DNA of 64,000 bases, taken from Sarcocystis neurona (Eukaryota > Apicomplexa > Conoidasida > Eucoccidiorida > Sarcocystidae). Shown piece after piece: positions 1 to 12,700 of the stretch. The position numbers were made by a program, and so were the translations under genes. Every line of letters starts with the position of its first letter. Position 1 is the stretch's first letter. Location of the stretch: NCBI GenBank assembly GCA_000727475.1, contig KL647297.1:2561577-2625576 (forward strand), read 5' to 3'. The notes beneath the pieces were generated by a model. The model saw nothing but the letters and a program-made list of their open reading frames with translations, did not search any database and was not told the origin of the DNA.

Positions 1-127
1 CTCGCGGGCTATTAAAGCAGCAGCGACAGCAGCGGCAGCACCTGCTGCACGGAGGGCCTCTGTACGCGCAGACGCAACAGCCGGGACTAGTGGCTGCGCC
101 AGAAAATTTGCTGCTCGAGAGGCGACG

Positions 128-700
128 ATGCGCGTGACGGATGTATTACCGCGAGGAGCCAGTGCAAGGGAAACAGGAATTGCCGCAGCACGACGGGGAG
201 ATGCTGCAGGCGGCGGAACAGCAGAAGGAGGAGCTGCGGTAGTAATAGTACCACTGGGAGGCGGTCCAGCAGGAACAAGGGCAACAGCACCAGGGGGAGC
301 ACTAGAGAGAAGCAAAGCAGAATCAGTAAGAGCGAAAGGAGAAGCAGGAGAGGCGAGCCAGAAGCAAGAAGGACCACCTGCAGAATCTCTTGTTGCTGCG
401 AGGGATTCTGCCGTGGAAGGGGCGAGAGGCCCGGGAACTTCGGAACGCTTCTGCAGCAGCACCCAGAACTGCTACAGCAGCAGCAGAAGCAGCAACCTGA
501 GCAGCAGAAGCAGCCGGAGCACCAGCAGAAGCAGCAGCAAGAGGAGCAGAGGGGAGGAAGTAGCCGAAGGGAGATGGCTGTCGCTGCTGTCCTGCTGGCG
601 ACGGTATCGACCGATTCGCACGGCGCTGCGGGTCCTTCTGCCCGTCCCTCTACGCTTCGAAGATGCTGCAGATGAAGAACACTACACTGCTCTTACTCAA
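128..700 (+). CDS. PDE candidate N-terminal exon (Ser/Ala-rich, cytosolic)
   Basis: Open frame from an ATG at 128. It begins with a low-complexity Ala/Glu/Ser stretch (AGC and GCA triplets in the sense strand) and ends in ordinary-looking sequence, [19 protein letters not shown], before a GTAATG donor. The last codon is complete, so it joins in phase 0 to the membrane exon at 2833. The ATG is only the first one in this frame inside the window; the exon could start further left. Assignment to the PDE gene rests on phase and orientation alone. Confidence 0.5.
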
Positions 701-3700
701 GTAATGGCTCTACTTAATGCGAAGACGACATATGTATATGTCTACGCATGAAGCCAGAGCAACAGACATACAGGAGGATAATACAGTTCAAGAATACGTA
801 TGTATGTGTGTGCGTATATGTGTATATATACGTTTATACAGAGATATATGGAGAGGGTTTGATGGAGGAACGCATACTTACAGATAGAGAGAAAGGCAAG
901 GGAGAGGGAGGTGGAGGGGAGACACTTTTTCCCTATACGTGTACGTAGAGTGTGAAGGTTTTGCGTCTGCAGTGAAGGGTCCGACTCAACGGACGCAGAG
1001 TGCTGAAGCGAGAACTGCAACAAGAGAGAAAACGACTCCCCTCATGCACGTCATTTTTTAGAGAGGATAACGAGGGGCCGAGTGGAAGCAGCAGTGCGGA
1101 GTGTGTGAATTCTTGTAGGAAGAAAAATTGCAAGATAATATCAAGACAATACGCTCGTCAGCTGTACACGTTTGCGTAGAAACGTAGGACCCACAGCCTA
1201 CGAGAGAAAACTTCACTGGCTATTTTCCTCGCCACAGACAGAGGAAGACACCACACAGCGAGAGAGGAGTGTCCCGGTAGAACGTATGTACACATACATG
1301 TGTGTGCGTTTAGAGAGAGGAAAGGAGAGGCAGCGCGCAGATGGAAGACGTGTACATACACGTAGGGGACGGCAAAACCCGCTTTTTGACGTGCAGTGGT
1401 GTGTCCGTGTAGGAGCGGTCGACAGATTTAGTCAGGGACAACTTCACAGAAGAAGAAGGCGCGCGGATCTGTTCTCCCTTCGCAAAGACTAAAGTCCGCA
1501 CTGCAGGGGTGTATCCGTCGTGGTAGGTCAATGGTTTGGGTCGGTGACAACACCATTCTTTGAGAAGAGACCCTCGTCCTTTCTTTTCGTGTAGATACGC
1601 GTTCGGCGACAGTGAACTACAACTCGGTGTATGTGTGACAGGAGTAACTCAGGTGAAGAAGGTTCTGATTATGTGGCGGGTTCGTCGAATTCTGTCCACT
1701 CTAGCGACCGTGTGACCAGCCACACGTAGATCCATCAGGAAATTCACGGAAAGGAATCTTCGACATTTACACACATACGTAGAGGTCCCTGCAACACACT
1801 TCTCCCCCAGAATGACACTTCTGTTGTCCCCCTTTCTTTTCTCGAAAGAAGTCTTTTTTCGCGCGTCTCGCATTCCGTGTTTACGTATCCTTTCTCTCGT
1901 TGTCTTCCCGCTCTATCGTTCTTCATTTTGCCGTCCGTCTCCCTCTTTTCGGGTCTGTCCCTCTCCTTTTTCTCCGCCCTTTCGCGTCTCCTTCGCTTCC
2001 CTTGTGTTCGGCTCTCATCCGATCGGCTTTCTTCTCATTGTGTCTTTCCGTCCTCTCTGTGCGTCTCCTTCTCTTCTACGGGTCCACGTTTTGTTAGTGG
2101 AGCTTTACGCCTTTCGCCGGGGACGCGCACCCCGCGATAGCTCCCCAGGGCCTCGGCGTAGCGTTGGCAGAAGTTCCACGGCGTTTCTTGTGCTGCTGAG
2201 AGAAAAGCGGTGGAGAGCTGTGGATCTATTCGCTAACGCATGCCGGGAGGTCGCGCGTGCCGTGCCGGCTGCCAGCGCTGCTTCATCAAGTTGCTGCCAG
2301 TTCTGCGTGTCTGTGGAGTGGCACTACACCTGCGCAGGACTGGCTACACCCCTACGTACACGTTGTCTGTGTGGGAGCGCTCATTTTCCTGCGCACGTAC
2401 GCGTGTGTGTTTACATATGTATGTGCATGCCGCCAAGAGCATGTGGACGGAGGGGAGGGGGCCGATGGTCGTGGCTAGGGCTCAAGAAAGGAGTCGGTAG
2501 GGTGGGGAGCTGCTCGATCGCGAGGAAACCTGCTGAAGGCTGGAACACGTGTGTGTCGGCATTTTTCTGCATGGACGCTTAACTGAAGAAGAGCTGCAGC
2601 GGCGCGTGCTTCCCTGCAACCTTTCTACTTTTCTCTTCCTCTCCCTAATGCTGCGTCTCTCTCGCTGGCGCCGTCCCTCTCCGTCTCCTTTTGTCCCTTT
2701 GTGTACGTGTCTGCGGACGCGGATTCACACTACTCGTGTCTCTGCTGTCACGGGGCGAAGACGCGACGGTGCTGCTGCATTTGTAGCCGGCAGACGTGCT
2801 GTTGGTGTGTCGTGTGTGTTGTTTTTCTGCAGCAACAACTGAGTCAGAACGTGGCGTGGATTGTCTATATTCCTATTTTGTTTTTGCTTGCGGAGTACTT
2901 GCTGACAGCTTTCACAACGGCAGGGTTTTCTCCTTTTCTCCGCACCCCGCAGCTCGTCTACACGTGTGGGACGTTTGCCCTGGTGGTGCTCTTTCTGCTG
3001 CTGGGAGTGGTCTCGCGCGTGGCCGCGGCGAAGCCGCTGCTCGAGCTGCTGCTCTGTCTCGCCGGGTGCACGTACACTGTAGTGCTGCCCTTCTGCTGCG
3101 ACCATTTCCGAGTGGCTGCGCTGCTAGGCAAGTTTCCGCGCGAAGTTTGGCAGAGAGAAAACTTTTCCGACGGCCCGCTGCTGCTTGCCCTTCTCGTGCT
3201 CCTCTACGCCATGGCGCTCTTCCTTCCGCTCAGGTACTGCTCCACACACAGCAGCCAGAAGGAAACACGAGCGACCAAACAGAGAGAGAAGAAGCAACAG
3301 CAGCGAAAAGCCCGCAGCAGCAACGCCTGCAGCAGGGGAGGGCCGGCGACGAGCAGCAAGCCCGGCAGCACCAGCAGCAGGTGTGGCTGCTGCTGTAGAA
3401 GAAGAAGAAGCGGGGGAACAATAGAGCGTGAGACGAGGCGCTGTTGTAGCGGTAGCAGGAGTCGCAGCAGCAAAAACAGCAGCAGCGCCAGCAGAAAAAC
3501 GCAGGGGGATGTCGGTTTTCAAGCGGAAAATATTTTCAGGTGTACCGACACTGCAGCAGCATTACACTTCCGAGTGGCCTGAGGAAGAAAAAGAAGAAAC
3601 AGAGGAATTTCCTGCATCCGAATTTCGTTCAGAAAAGTTCACCGCTTGCTCACATCTTCTTGTTGCATAGCGACTTCCTTTGGCTTCCCTACTTCCACCA

Positions 3701-6700
3701 CTTTCCTTCTCTCTCCACAGGCCTACTCCTGTTCAAACGTATATATGTGTATTTCTATACATACCCATACATTCGTTCAGGTGTGATGTATACATTCACG
3801 TGCTTCCACGTATATGCACGTTTACTCTCATATGTGTATATGTAAGTATATATATGTACACGTATACGTACGCGTGCACATACACCTATATATATACACG
3901 TGTGTTAGTTTGTACGTATATACAGACACGAAAACTCTTCTACTTGAGTCATTTCTCTCAATAAGGAGATTGTAGATGACATACAGGGAAAAGCTTCTCT
4001 TTTGAAGAAGTCCTTGTCCTTGGAGGTAATTTTGTAGAGGACGGCCGTCGGGAGGCCGGCGTGACTTGCGCAGCTCCTCTGCGTACACTTTAGCCTTTGC
4101 CCAGCATCAATTTTTTTCTTTTCTGTTCTCCGTACTAATCCTTCCCTTTCTGCTTTCTCTGCAACTTCTTCATCGTCACTTCTCCGTCCACCACTTCTCG
4201 TCCTGCTGCGTTTTCTTCCGCTGAACGACCGAGGACGCGTTTCCACAGCGCGCGGTGTCCTCCTTCGGTCGTCTCCCGGCAAAACCGATGACACTTTCAG
4301 CAAAGCGGGCCTCTTCATATCTTTCTCCTTCTCCCTTTCATTTGATATTTTCATCTTTTTAGGTACTCCTTTTTTTGAGGACAGCTCGTTCGCCAGCTTT
4401 TGGTTCGTCTTCCGTCTCTTCTTGCTGTCTCTCGCTGTTTAGCCGCTCCTCTCTTCTTCCTCCGCAGTTTTCGGTCTTCTCCTTTCGAGTTTCTCTTCTA
4501 TTTCTTGCTGCCGCCCATTTCCTTAGTCGTCCGTCCTCGCCTGCCTTATCTCCCCCAGCATCGCGACTAAATGAAGAAGTCACTTCTTGTGTTCGGTTCA
4601 CCTTCGGTGGAGTCTTCTCATATTTGTCTTCGTCTTCGCTCTGCTCCGTCGACGTGTATGTTTGCGCCACCGCAACGAAAGCGGCGGCTGCAAGTCCTAT
4701 TAAGTGGTCTGCATTCCGCTTTCTTCTGTCTCTTGGTGAGTCGACTTCTCCTGGGAAGTGTCGTCGCCAAGCAAGCGCGCGCGACCCCCGTCGACGGTAT
4801 CTCTTCGGTGTCTCCTTTGCTGCGGCAGCCGGGTAGTTTTTCAGCAGCAGTTGACGATCGTCCGTGGGGATGCCGTAGAAAAGCCCCCCCACTTGAGGCA
4901 TTTCTTTTGAAACTTTCATTCTATCCCCTGTTATCGCTTTTTGTAGACATATGTGTATATTGACGTGTATATAGGTCTTCAAAGGAGCATCTGTTCGTTC
5001 CCCTCTATGTACACAGATATGTGGTCATTTATCTAATCATCTACTATCTATCTATCTGTGTCTATATCTGTATCTATCTATCTATCTATATCTATCTATC
5101 TATCTGTATCTGTCTATCTGTATTTATCCATCTACATACACATATGTATTTGTATATGTATTGTTCACACCACGTACACGCGTAGAGATAATACACTGAA
5201 TAGGGAGCCATATATACATATAGATAGAAAGATGGATACATACATATAGCATATATATATGTGTAGATGTATATACGTAATTTTTTCTCATTGAGATACA
5301 TTCTTTGTCTCTTTGTTTATATTTGGGGATGAAAGGAGCGATATCATAGTGACTTGGTTCGTTTCACTGGCCTGTGTAGGAGGAGAATATTCTGTCTCTA
5401 CCTCAAGTAATTGGTGAACTATACACATATATTTGAATCTATATATTAATACGAACACATTTACATATATGCCTCTGTGTGTGCCATATCTTGCGAATTT
5501 CTACGGTCATGCTGCCGTTCGTTCTCTGCTTCCCTACATACATACATATTTTTCGTATGGTGGACTCTTCTCTATGCATATGAATGAGCCCCCCTTGTCT
5601 GCTTTAGGTATACATATATATATATATATCGTGATGTGGATCTTCGAATTATACATATATCTATCTATCTGTCTCTCTCTCTATATGTATATATATACAG
5701 CGAGCAGTCCTTATATATATAGATATGTGTTTTATGTTGAAATTCTATTCCACTTACGTACAGAAGGATGTGCATGCTTGCTGCTCCATTTACACCTTCG
5801 TTTTTGTTTGATTGTTCGCTTTTGCAGAGATACGATGTTGTGGCCGGTATGTGTGCTGGGAGTCTCCTCCTTTCAAGCAGCAACGGTTTTAACGGGAGGT
5901 GCGGACGGACTGCGCCCGAGTATTTTAAACGGCCTGCTGTTGATGCTTCTTGCTTATCTCGCTCTTGTTGGTAAGCCACTTCGTATTGCCGGAATCCACT
6001 CATCTCATATATATATACACTGAATATGTATGTATGTGTGTATATGTGTGTCGCCAAAATTCAGTTGTCATATATACATATATATAAATATATATATATA
6101 TAGGGAGATATATGTCTGTTTGTGTATGTATAGGCACATGCATACATGTATAGATAGATGCGTGTGTGGACAGGAATATGTTCAGATCTCTGTGTGTTTG
6201 TTCCCGTCTGAATAGTGTAACACATGTGTATCTCTGTGTTTATCTGTGTATACATATATATTGTATCTATATATTCTATGTGTCTCTCTTTAATAATAGC
6301 TTTAAGTCTATGCGTATATATGTGGATATGTGTAAATTTATCTTTATCTGTCTATATGCATATACATATATATATGTACGTACATGTGTATATATGTCTA
6401 CAGTATGCCCTTGTATATACTGGTATAAAGTTACTTTCATCTATACGTACGTACGGATACGTGTCTGTTTACCTGTGTACATGCACATATATATATGTAT
6501 ATGTATTCCGCATATCTGTGTATTGGCAGATATATTCTTCTGCACATGTAAAGATACGTAAAGTCCTTCATGTGTATTTACCACGCATGCATATATATAC
6601 TTTTATATCTTACACCTATGTTCCTATTGAACGACCATTTATATATATATTTCCATGATCTACGTAAAAGTATCTAACAAATATGTGTATAGAAGATACA

Positions 6701-9700
6701 GATATACGTATACATTTCCGTCATCTAGGTAAAGCTCCTGTGCATATTTCACGGATGAATATGTGTATAGAAGATATATGCGTGTATATATTCATATCAT
6801 CTACGTAGAGATATGTATATATCTGTAGTAAATGTGTGTCTAGAAGCAGTCGGTATACACGTTTGCAGACGAGTGTTCGCATCCTCGCATTTGTGAACAT
6901 CTCCTTCATAGTTAAGCGTCTCTCTCTTCCCTACAAATACACATATGTATATGTGTGCGCATATTACTCGGTGTTACTCATACGTGTGCGTCTACCACAT
7001 ATCAGTGTACGTAAAGAGATTCGAATATCTCTGTGCTACTACCTTTTATCTCTCTGTCTACATTGACGTGTGTACAAGTATATATACCCATGCCTGTGTA
7101 TGGAATGCTATGTTTGTGGCTCAATAGGACGCCGGGCGTTGGAACTGCAACTGCGTCTGCAAGTACGGGCAATGCTTGAGACAGCAGCGTCTTTGCGTAG
7201 TTTGCAGGAGAGGCGGACGTCAGATGTTGCAGCAACAGCAGCAGCAGCAGCTTCATCTTCGTCTGGCCTAGAAGCTCTTCTCAACGAGGTATCGGCTTGC
7301 CTTCTGCGGCTGGACAACGTCAAGGAGGCCATTACTGCTGGACGGCGGAGCGCACCTGTTGCTGCGTTGCCTGGGGCGTGTAAAGAAGCAACAGCAGCAG
7401 CAGCAAGAGGCCGCAGGACCCGAGCGGCAGCTGCTGCTGCTGCAGCCGGCGATGCCGCCGGGGCAGCCCGGCGCCAAGAGCGAGAGCCGAAACGACGCGG
7501 GAAGGGGACAGGGAGAGGAGGAGAAGAGACCAGGGGGAGGAAGAGTGGTGGAAGAAGTTGCGGAGAAGGCCGGAGAAAAAAACGAGCGCCGACAGCAAGG
7601 ACAGAAGCCGCAGGAGCAGAAAGTGGCGACAACGAAGAAGCAGCAGACTTAGCAGCAAGAAAACAAAAGCGAGACGCCGGCGCAGCAGCAGCAGGAGCAG
7701 CAGCAGGAGCAAGGGCAGCAGCAGGAGCAAGGGTAGCAGCAGGAGCAAGGGTAGCAGCAGGAGCAAGGAGAGCAGCAGCCAGAGGAGGAGAGAAAGCAGT
7801 CGGTAGGACTGCAGCAGGATGCTGCAGAGGAAGCAACAGCAGGAATGGCAACGCCATGCAGCCGCGCATGCGGTGGCCGAACAGGGAAATCACCTCGGGG
7901 CCTGCTGTTGCGGGCGCAAGAGGAAACCGTACATGTACCAGCGGCTACAGGCAGCCGGGCAGCAACAGCAGAAGAACACCTCGTCGCTCTCTTTCATGTG
8001 CTGCACCCTCCTACTCAGAGCTCCCTGCTGCTCCCCTTGGTTCTGCTGACGAAGCAGCATTGCTTTCTCCTGCTGCAGCAGTGCTTATTCCTCGTTCTTC
8101 TTCTGTTGCCGTGACACTGCGTCCTACTGCCGCTGCTCCTCCTGCTCCTCAGATAGACGGCCTCGCTGCTGCTGATGTCGTAGTCGCATATAGGAGAGCT
8201 GCTGGGGCCGCACCCGACGCTGCTCGTACTGCGGGTTATCCTCCCGGTGCTGCTGCGTCTGACGCTACTGCTGCTGCTGCTCATGCTGGAGATCCTGCGG
8301 CAGCGACAGGCGCCTCTGGTGCCGCTGCTGTGACTCTTCTTGCTGCCCCGGCCGACACTGCTGGGGCTGCAGCAGCACATACTGCTTCTGCTCCTGGATC
8401 TGTTGCAGCGAATCCAGCTGCTGCTGCTGGTGAGACCCGTGCCACTGCTGCAGGCGACATCGCTGCTGTGGCTCCTGTTGCTTCAAGGAGGCAGGGGGGG
8501 CCTTGGTACTGTCGCTTGAAACGAGAGAAACGCCTCAGCAGCAGCGTCGCAACGTTGCATGGGCTTCAACGCAGCGAGGATGGGGCGGCTTCTGCTGTTG
8601 CAGCAGCACCACCAGGAGGGACACACGGAAGAAGAACGACAGCAGCACCAGCAGCAGCTGGAGAAGAGAGACGGGGGCCTCTGGCTGGTAGAGAAGCCGC
8701 AGCGCCAGTGGCGGGAAAAGGCAGATCTGCAGCAGGTTTTTGCTGCGGTGAGAGGCTCAGACATGACATCCTTCCTTTGCAGGCGGCAAGTGGCGTCCTC
8801 GACAGGTGCAGCACGGGGAGGAGAAGGAGCAGGAGCAGCAGCAGGAGCAGCAGAGTTCCTCTTTTTCGTTTGTTCGGAGCAAACAGAAGAAGCGACGTCA
8901 CCTGGCGAAGCAGCAGCAGCAGCAACCCCAGCAGCGGCAACCAGAGCAGCAGCAGCAACCAGGGCAGCAGCAGTAGTAGGGAGCGCCGCAGCAGCAGCAC
9001 AAGCAACGACAGCAGGGGGTCCAGGTGCCACTGCAGCTGGGAAGCAGAGGAAGGCATGGTAGGTAGGAGAGGACGGAACGGACCAGCCAAAGCAGCAGAA
9101 GCTGCGGAGGAGGTTGACGAGGAGGAGGAGGAAGAGGAAAGTGCGAAGAGGACCGCAGCAGCCACCAGAGCCGAGACAGGCCGTGAGACAGGCTTCCTGC
9201 TCTCCTGGCGTTCCTGCGTCGCAGCAGAAGTGGAAGGCGCGAGGACGGCGATGCTCCACATCAAACGAATGCTCGGGAATCTTGAAAATCTTCTACACGT
9301 AGACCTCGACGCAGTCGTCAAAGTACGGGGTCGTATCTTCTCCTTCGTCTTCCCCGTCGTTCTGCTCATCTTCTTCGTCCGCTTCCTCTTCTACATTTCC
9401 GTGTTTTCCGTTTCGTCTCGTTTTTCCTCGTACTACTGCTTTCTGTCATTTCCTTCTTCGATGTGCTTCTCTCATTTCTTTTGCTTGCGTCCCGCTCTTC
9501 TTCTTCTGTGCTGCTCCTGGGGATTCTCCTGTCGCTGCTGGCCGTTGACGCCGTCGGGTGTGCTGCTGCTGCTCCTCCTCCTCCTGCGCCGCTTCGTCGG
9601 CGCGGCTGCTGCTGCTGCTTTCTCGTCACTTCACGGGGGGCTGCTGCCTTCCCTGGCAACGCCACCGCCGCATCCTTCGCAGACGTGGGGGCCTACCTCA

Positions 9701-12700
9701 AAGCAGATGCGACTCTACTGTCTTGGGAATGCGTGTCTTCTTCCTCACCTTCTTTCTGCTGCTGCTGCTGCTGCTCGCTCTGCTGCTGCCTCTGTCGCTC
9801 TAGATTCTTTTGCTCCTCCTCCTCCTCCTCCTGAGGTGCTGCTGTTGCTGCTGCTTCGGCCGCTGGTGCTTCTGCCGCAGTTGCAACTGCGTCTGCTGGT
9901 GCTGGTTGTATGCTTGCTTCGCCGCATCTGTTTTTGCTGGTCCTGCTGCTGCTTATTCGTTTGTGTCTGCTGCTGCCGCACTCTTTTAGCCGCTGCTGCG
10001 GTCCCACTTTCGGCCGCTGTTGCTGCTGCTGATGTGATGGCGTGACTACCGCAGGCAGCACTGCGCGAGGAGAAAATTATAGACCCTTCTCTTAGCGACC
10101 ACACAACGTCACCGTGCGAAGCCTCAGCAGCTGCAGCCGTAGGTGCCGGGAAAGAGGAAGCGCCGGCAGCTGAGAAGGCGGCAATCGCCGCAGCAAAGAC
10201 AGCGGCAGCAGCAGCAAGAGGAAAGGCAGCAGGAGAAGCAGCAGGAGGGACGGTAGCACCAAGAGGAAAGGTAGCAGCAACAGCAGCAGGAAAAAAGGCA
10301 GAAGCACCAAGAAAGGCAACCGCAACAGCGGACGGATATTTATCGGCTGCAGATCGTGCTGGTGATGGTAGGATCGCGGCTGCTGGTGGTGGAGCGTGTG
10401 ACTTGCGCGTGGGGTCGAGAAGTTTGCTGCGGGCGTTTAGCAGAGGCAGCAGGGGCAGGAGGGATAGCGACAGCAGCAGGAGAGGCAGTACACGGCAATC
10501 AACCGCCGAAGAAGTCTTTCGTCAGCGTTCTTTTCACCTGCTGCGAAGAAGGGAGACAGCTGCTAGCACTGGTGCTGCTGTTGCTGCTGCGACTTCTGCG
10601 TCCCCTGCTGCAGTTGCAGGAGGGTCTGCTGCTGCTGCCGGTGCGTCTTCTTCTTCCTTCTCTTGTGGCGGTGTGCTTCTTGCTGCTCCTTATGAGAGGG
10701 AGGGGGGGCACGGAGGAGTAGCAGCGGTTGCAAGAGAAGAGGCTCGAAGAGGTAGGGGCCCACGAAGCAGCAATAGTAGCAGCAATGCAAGCGATCGCAG
10801 CCTGGCGCATGCAGAACTCTGCTCGTTTATCAAAGCGACGTGTGGGCGACCTGAAGCAGCAAGCAGCTGGTGTCATTGCTGCAGCGATGCCACGAGCTGC
10901 GCCTCGGTGTTTCCTGCTGCTGCTGCTTTATGTGCTGCTCGCCTTAGCAGCTCTGCAGTAGCCCGAAGAAACAGGAGCAGTAGCAGCGCTTCGCTGTTGC
11001 AGCAGCACCGGGAGACGCGCTGCAGCAGCTTCGGTGCGTCTGGCACGCGGATGAGAAGCAGCGCGCGGACGCAACTCTCTCACAAGCAGCAGCAACGGCA
11101 GCCAGGAGAGCAGCAGCAGCAGTCAACTTGGGTACAGCAGCAGCGCGAGGCTGACGGGGAACATCCGCGAGAAGAACCTGAGCAGCAAAATCAGAACCGC
11201 AGGCCGCAAGCTGTGGAACAGTACGGGCCGCAAAGTGCGCAGCAGGTAGAGGAACGAACACTGCAGCAGCAGGAGGTGGGCGAGGAGCAGAAGCCGTCGC
11301 TGCTCCTGGTGAAGCAGCCGAGAGAGCGTGAGCAGCAGACGCAGCTACTCACGAAGAAGCCGGCTGCAAAGGAGCACTGCAGCAGCAATGCTGAGATACC
11401 GGGCTTGCTGTTGCAGCAGCAGCAGCGGACTGTTGCAGGAGGAGGAGGAGGAGAAAGAGTAAGGAGCTCCCCCACAGGTTTCTTTTACATGGAAGAAGAA
11501 GACAGCAACTGGTTTGCAGAACAGTCCATCAGCAGCAGCTGCATATGTCAGCAGCTATATGAGGGGCCCCACGTGGAGCAGCAGCAGCAGTTGCTGACGC
11601 AGTCTGTTTCTATCGCTGTAGCTGCTGCTCCTCTCGCTGCTGCCGGAGAGGCTGCTGGCCCAGCCGACGTCGAGCACTGGCTTCCTCCTCCGATCTCTGC
11701 TGCTGCTGGCTTCTATCGTGCGGATGTTTCTGGCGGTGCTACTGCTGCTGCTTCTGCTGCTGGCGCGGCGTCCTATGCCCCGCAGCCTGCAAGGGGGAAG
11801 TGGCATTACCCGGGGTGTACTTGGCATGCAGGCCAGCGACGGGAGACTGCGGCAGCAGCACTGCAGAGAGTTGCCCCTGGGGGAGGCGAAGCAGCCGCAG
11901 ACTTCTTTGCTGCTGTCGTTGTCGCTGCTGCAGCCATGCGCTACCCGTCCACTGTCCACCCCGCGTCGCCTGTCGCACAAGCAGCAGCACTTGCTGCGCC
12001 TGCACTACAACCACTGCTGCACCTTGCCACTCTCCTCTCCGCGACGCGTACCATACTAAGCGACCCGGGCCGTTTGTCCCTTCCCACAGAAAGAAACCCC
12101 CTGCAGGCTTCTCCTACCCCTGCTGCTGTTCCTCTTGCCGGTCCTGTTCCTCCTGTTTCTGCAGCTAACCCTGCTGCTGGTGCTCCTCCCGCTGCCGCTG
12201 CTCCTCCAGCTGCTGCTGCTCCTCCACCTGCTGGTGCTCCACCGGCTGCTGCGGCTCCTCCGGCTTGTAGAGGACACCAGGAGCAGCAGGCAGTACCTTA
12301 CCGCTTGCATCCCGCTGCTACCGCTCTGCCGACGCTTTTTCGCCCTGCAGGGGCTGCTTCTGCAGCAGCAGCTGCTGGGCTTGAGGTTGGAGGTGCTGCG
12401 CACCATGAGCTTTCTCCTACCCGTGCGAAATTTTTGCAGGCAGCACCGGCTGCGGCGCTTTCTCCTGCAACGAAGCAACGGCGAGGATTGCAGGAGCTAA
12501 GTGCTGCTGCTGGGGCAGCGGCTGCTCCTGCCGCAGCTGCACAACCGTTTCTATACGGCCACGGGGACCGAGTCAATGGCCGGCCACCTGCTGCTGCTGC
12601 TGCTCAGCAAGCTGCTGCCGTTCCCAGGGGAGTAGGGGAAACTGTTGACGCTGCTGCAGGTGAAGGAAAATGGATGCAGCTCTCTGACGCATCGCTCCGG

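Larger units (their letters stand above)
3234..5827 (+). other. candidate PDE intron with antisense ORF and TA/CTAT repeats
   Basis: The intron joins 3233 to 5828. It begins with CAG-rich sequence (3290-3530), then TA-rich microsatellite (3740-3910), a pyrimidine-rich block holding an antisense open frame (4359-4919) and more microsatellite (5040-5300, 5600-5740). Confidence 0.55.

Noticed and set aside
1812..2582. 256-codon + strand frame
   Set aside because: The first half is Ser/Phe/Leu/Arg from a pyrimidine-rich block, the rest has no coherent composition, and it lies in a candidate intron.
5041..7080. Many Tyr/Ile/Cys/Val-rich open frames
   Set aside because: They are translations of TA, TATG and CTAT microsatellites, which have few stops in some frames. 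No signal beyond repeat content.
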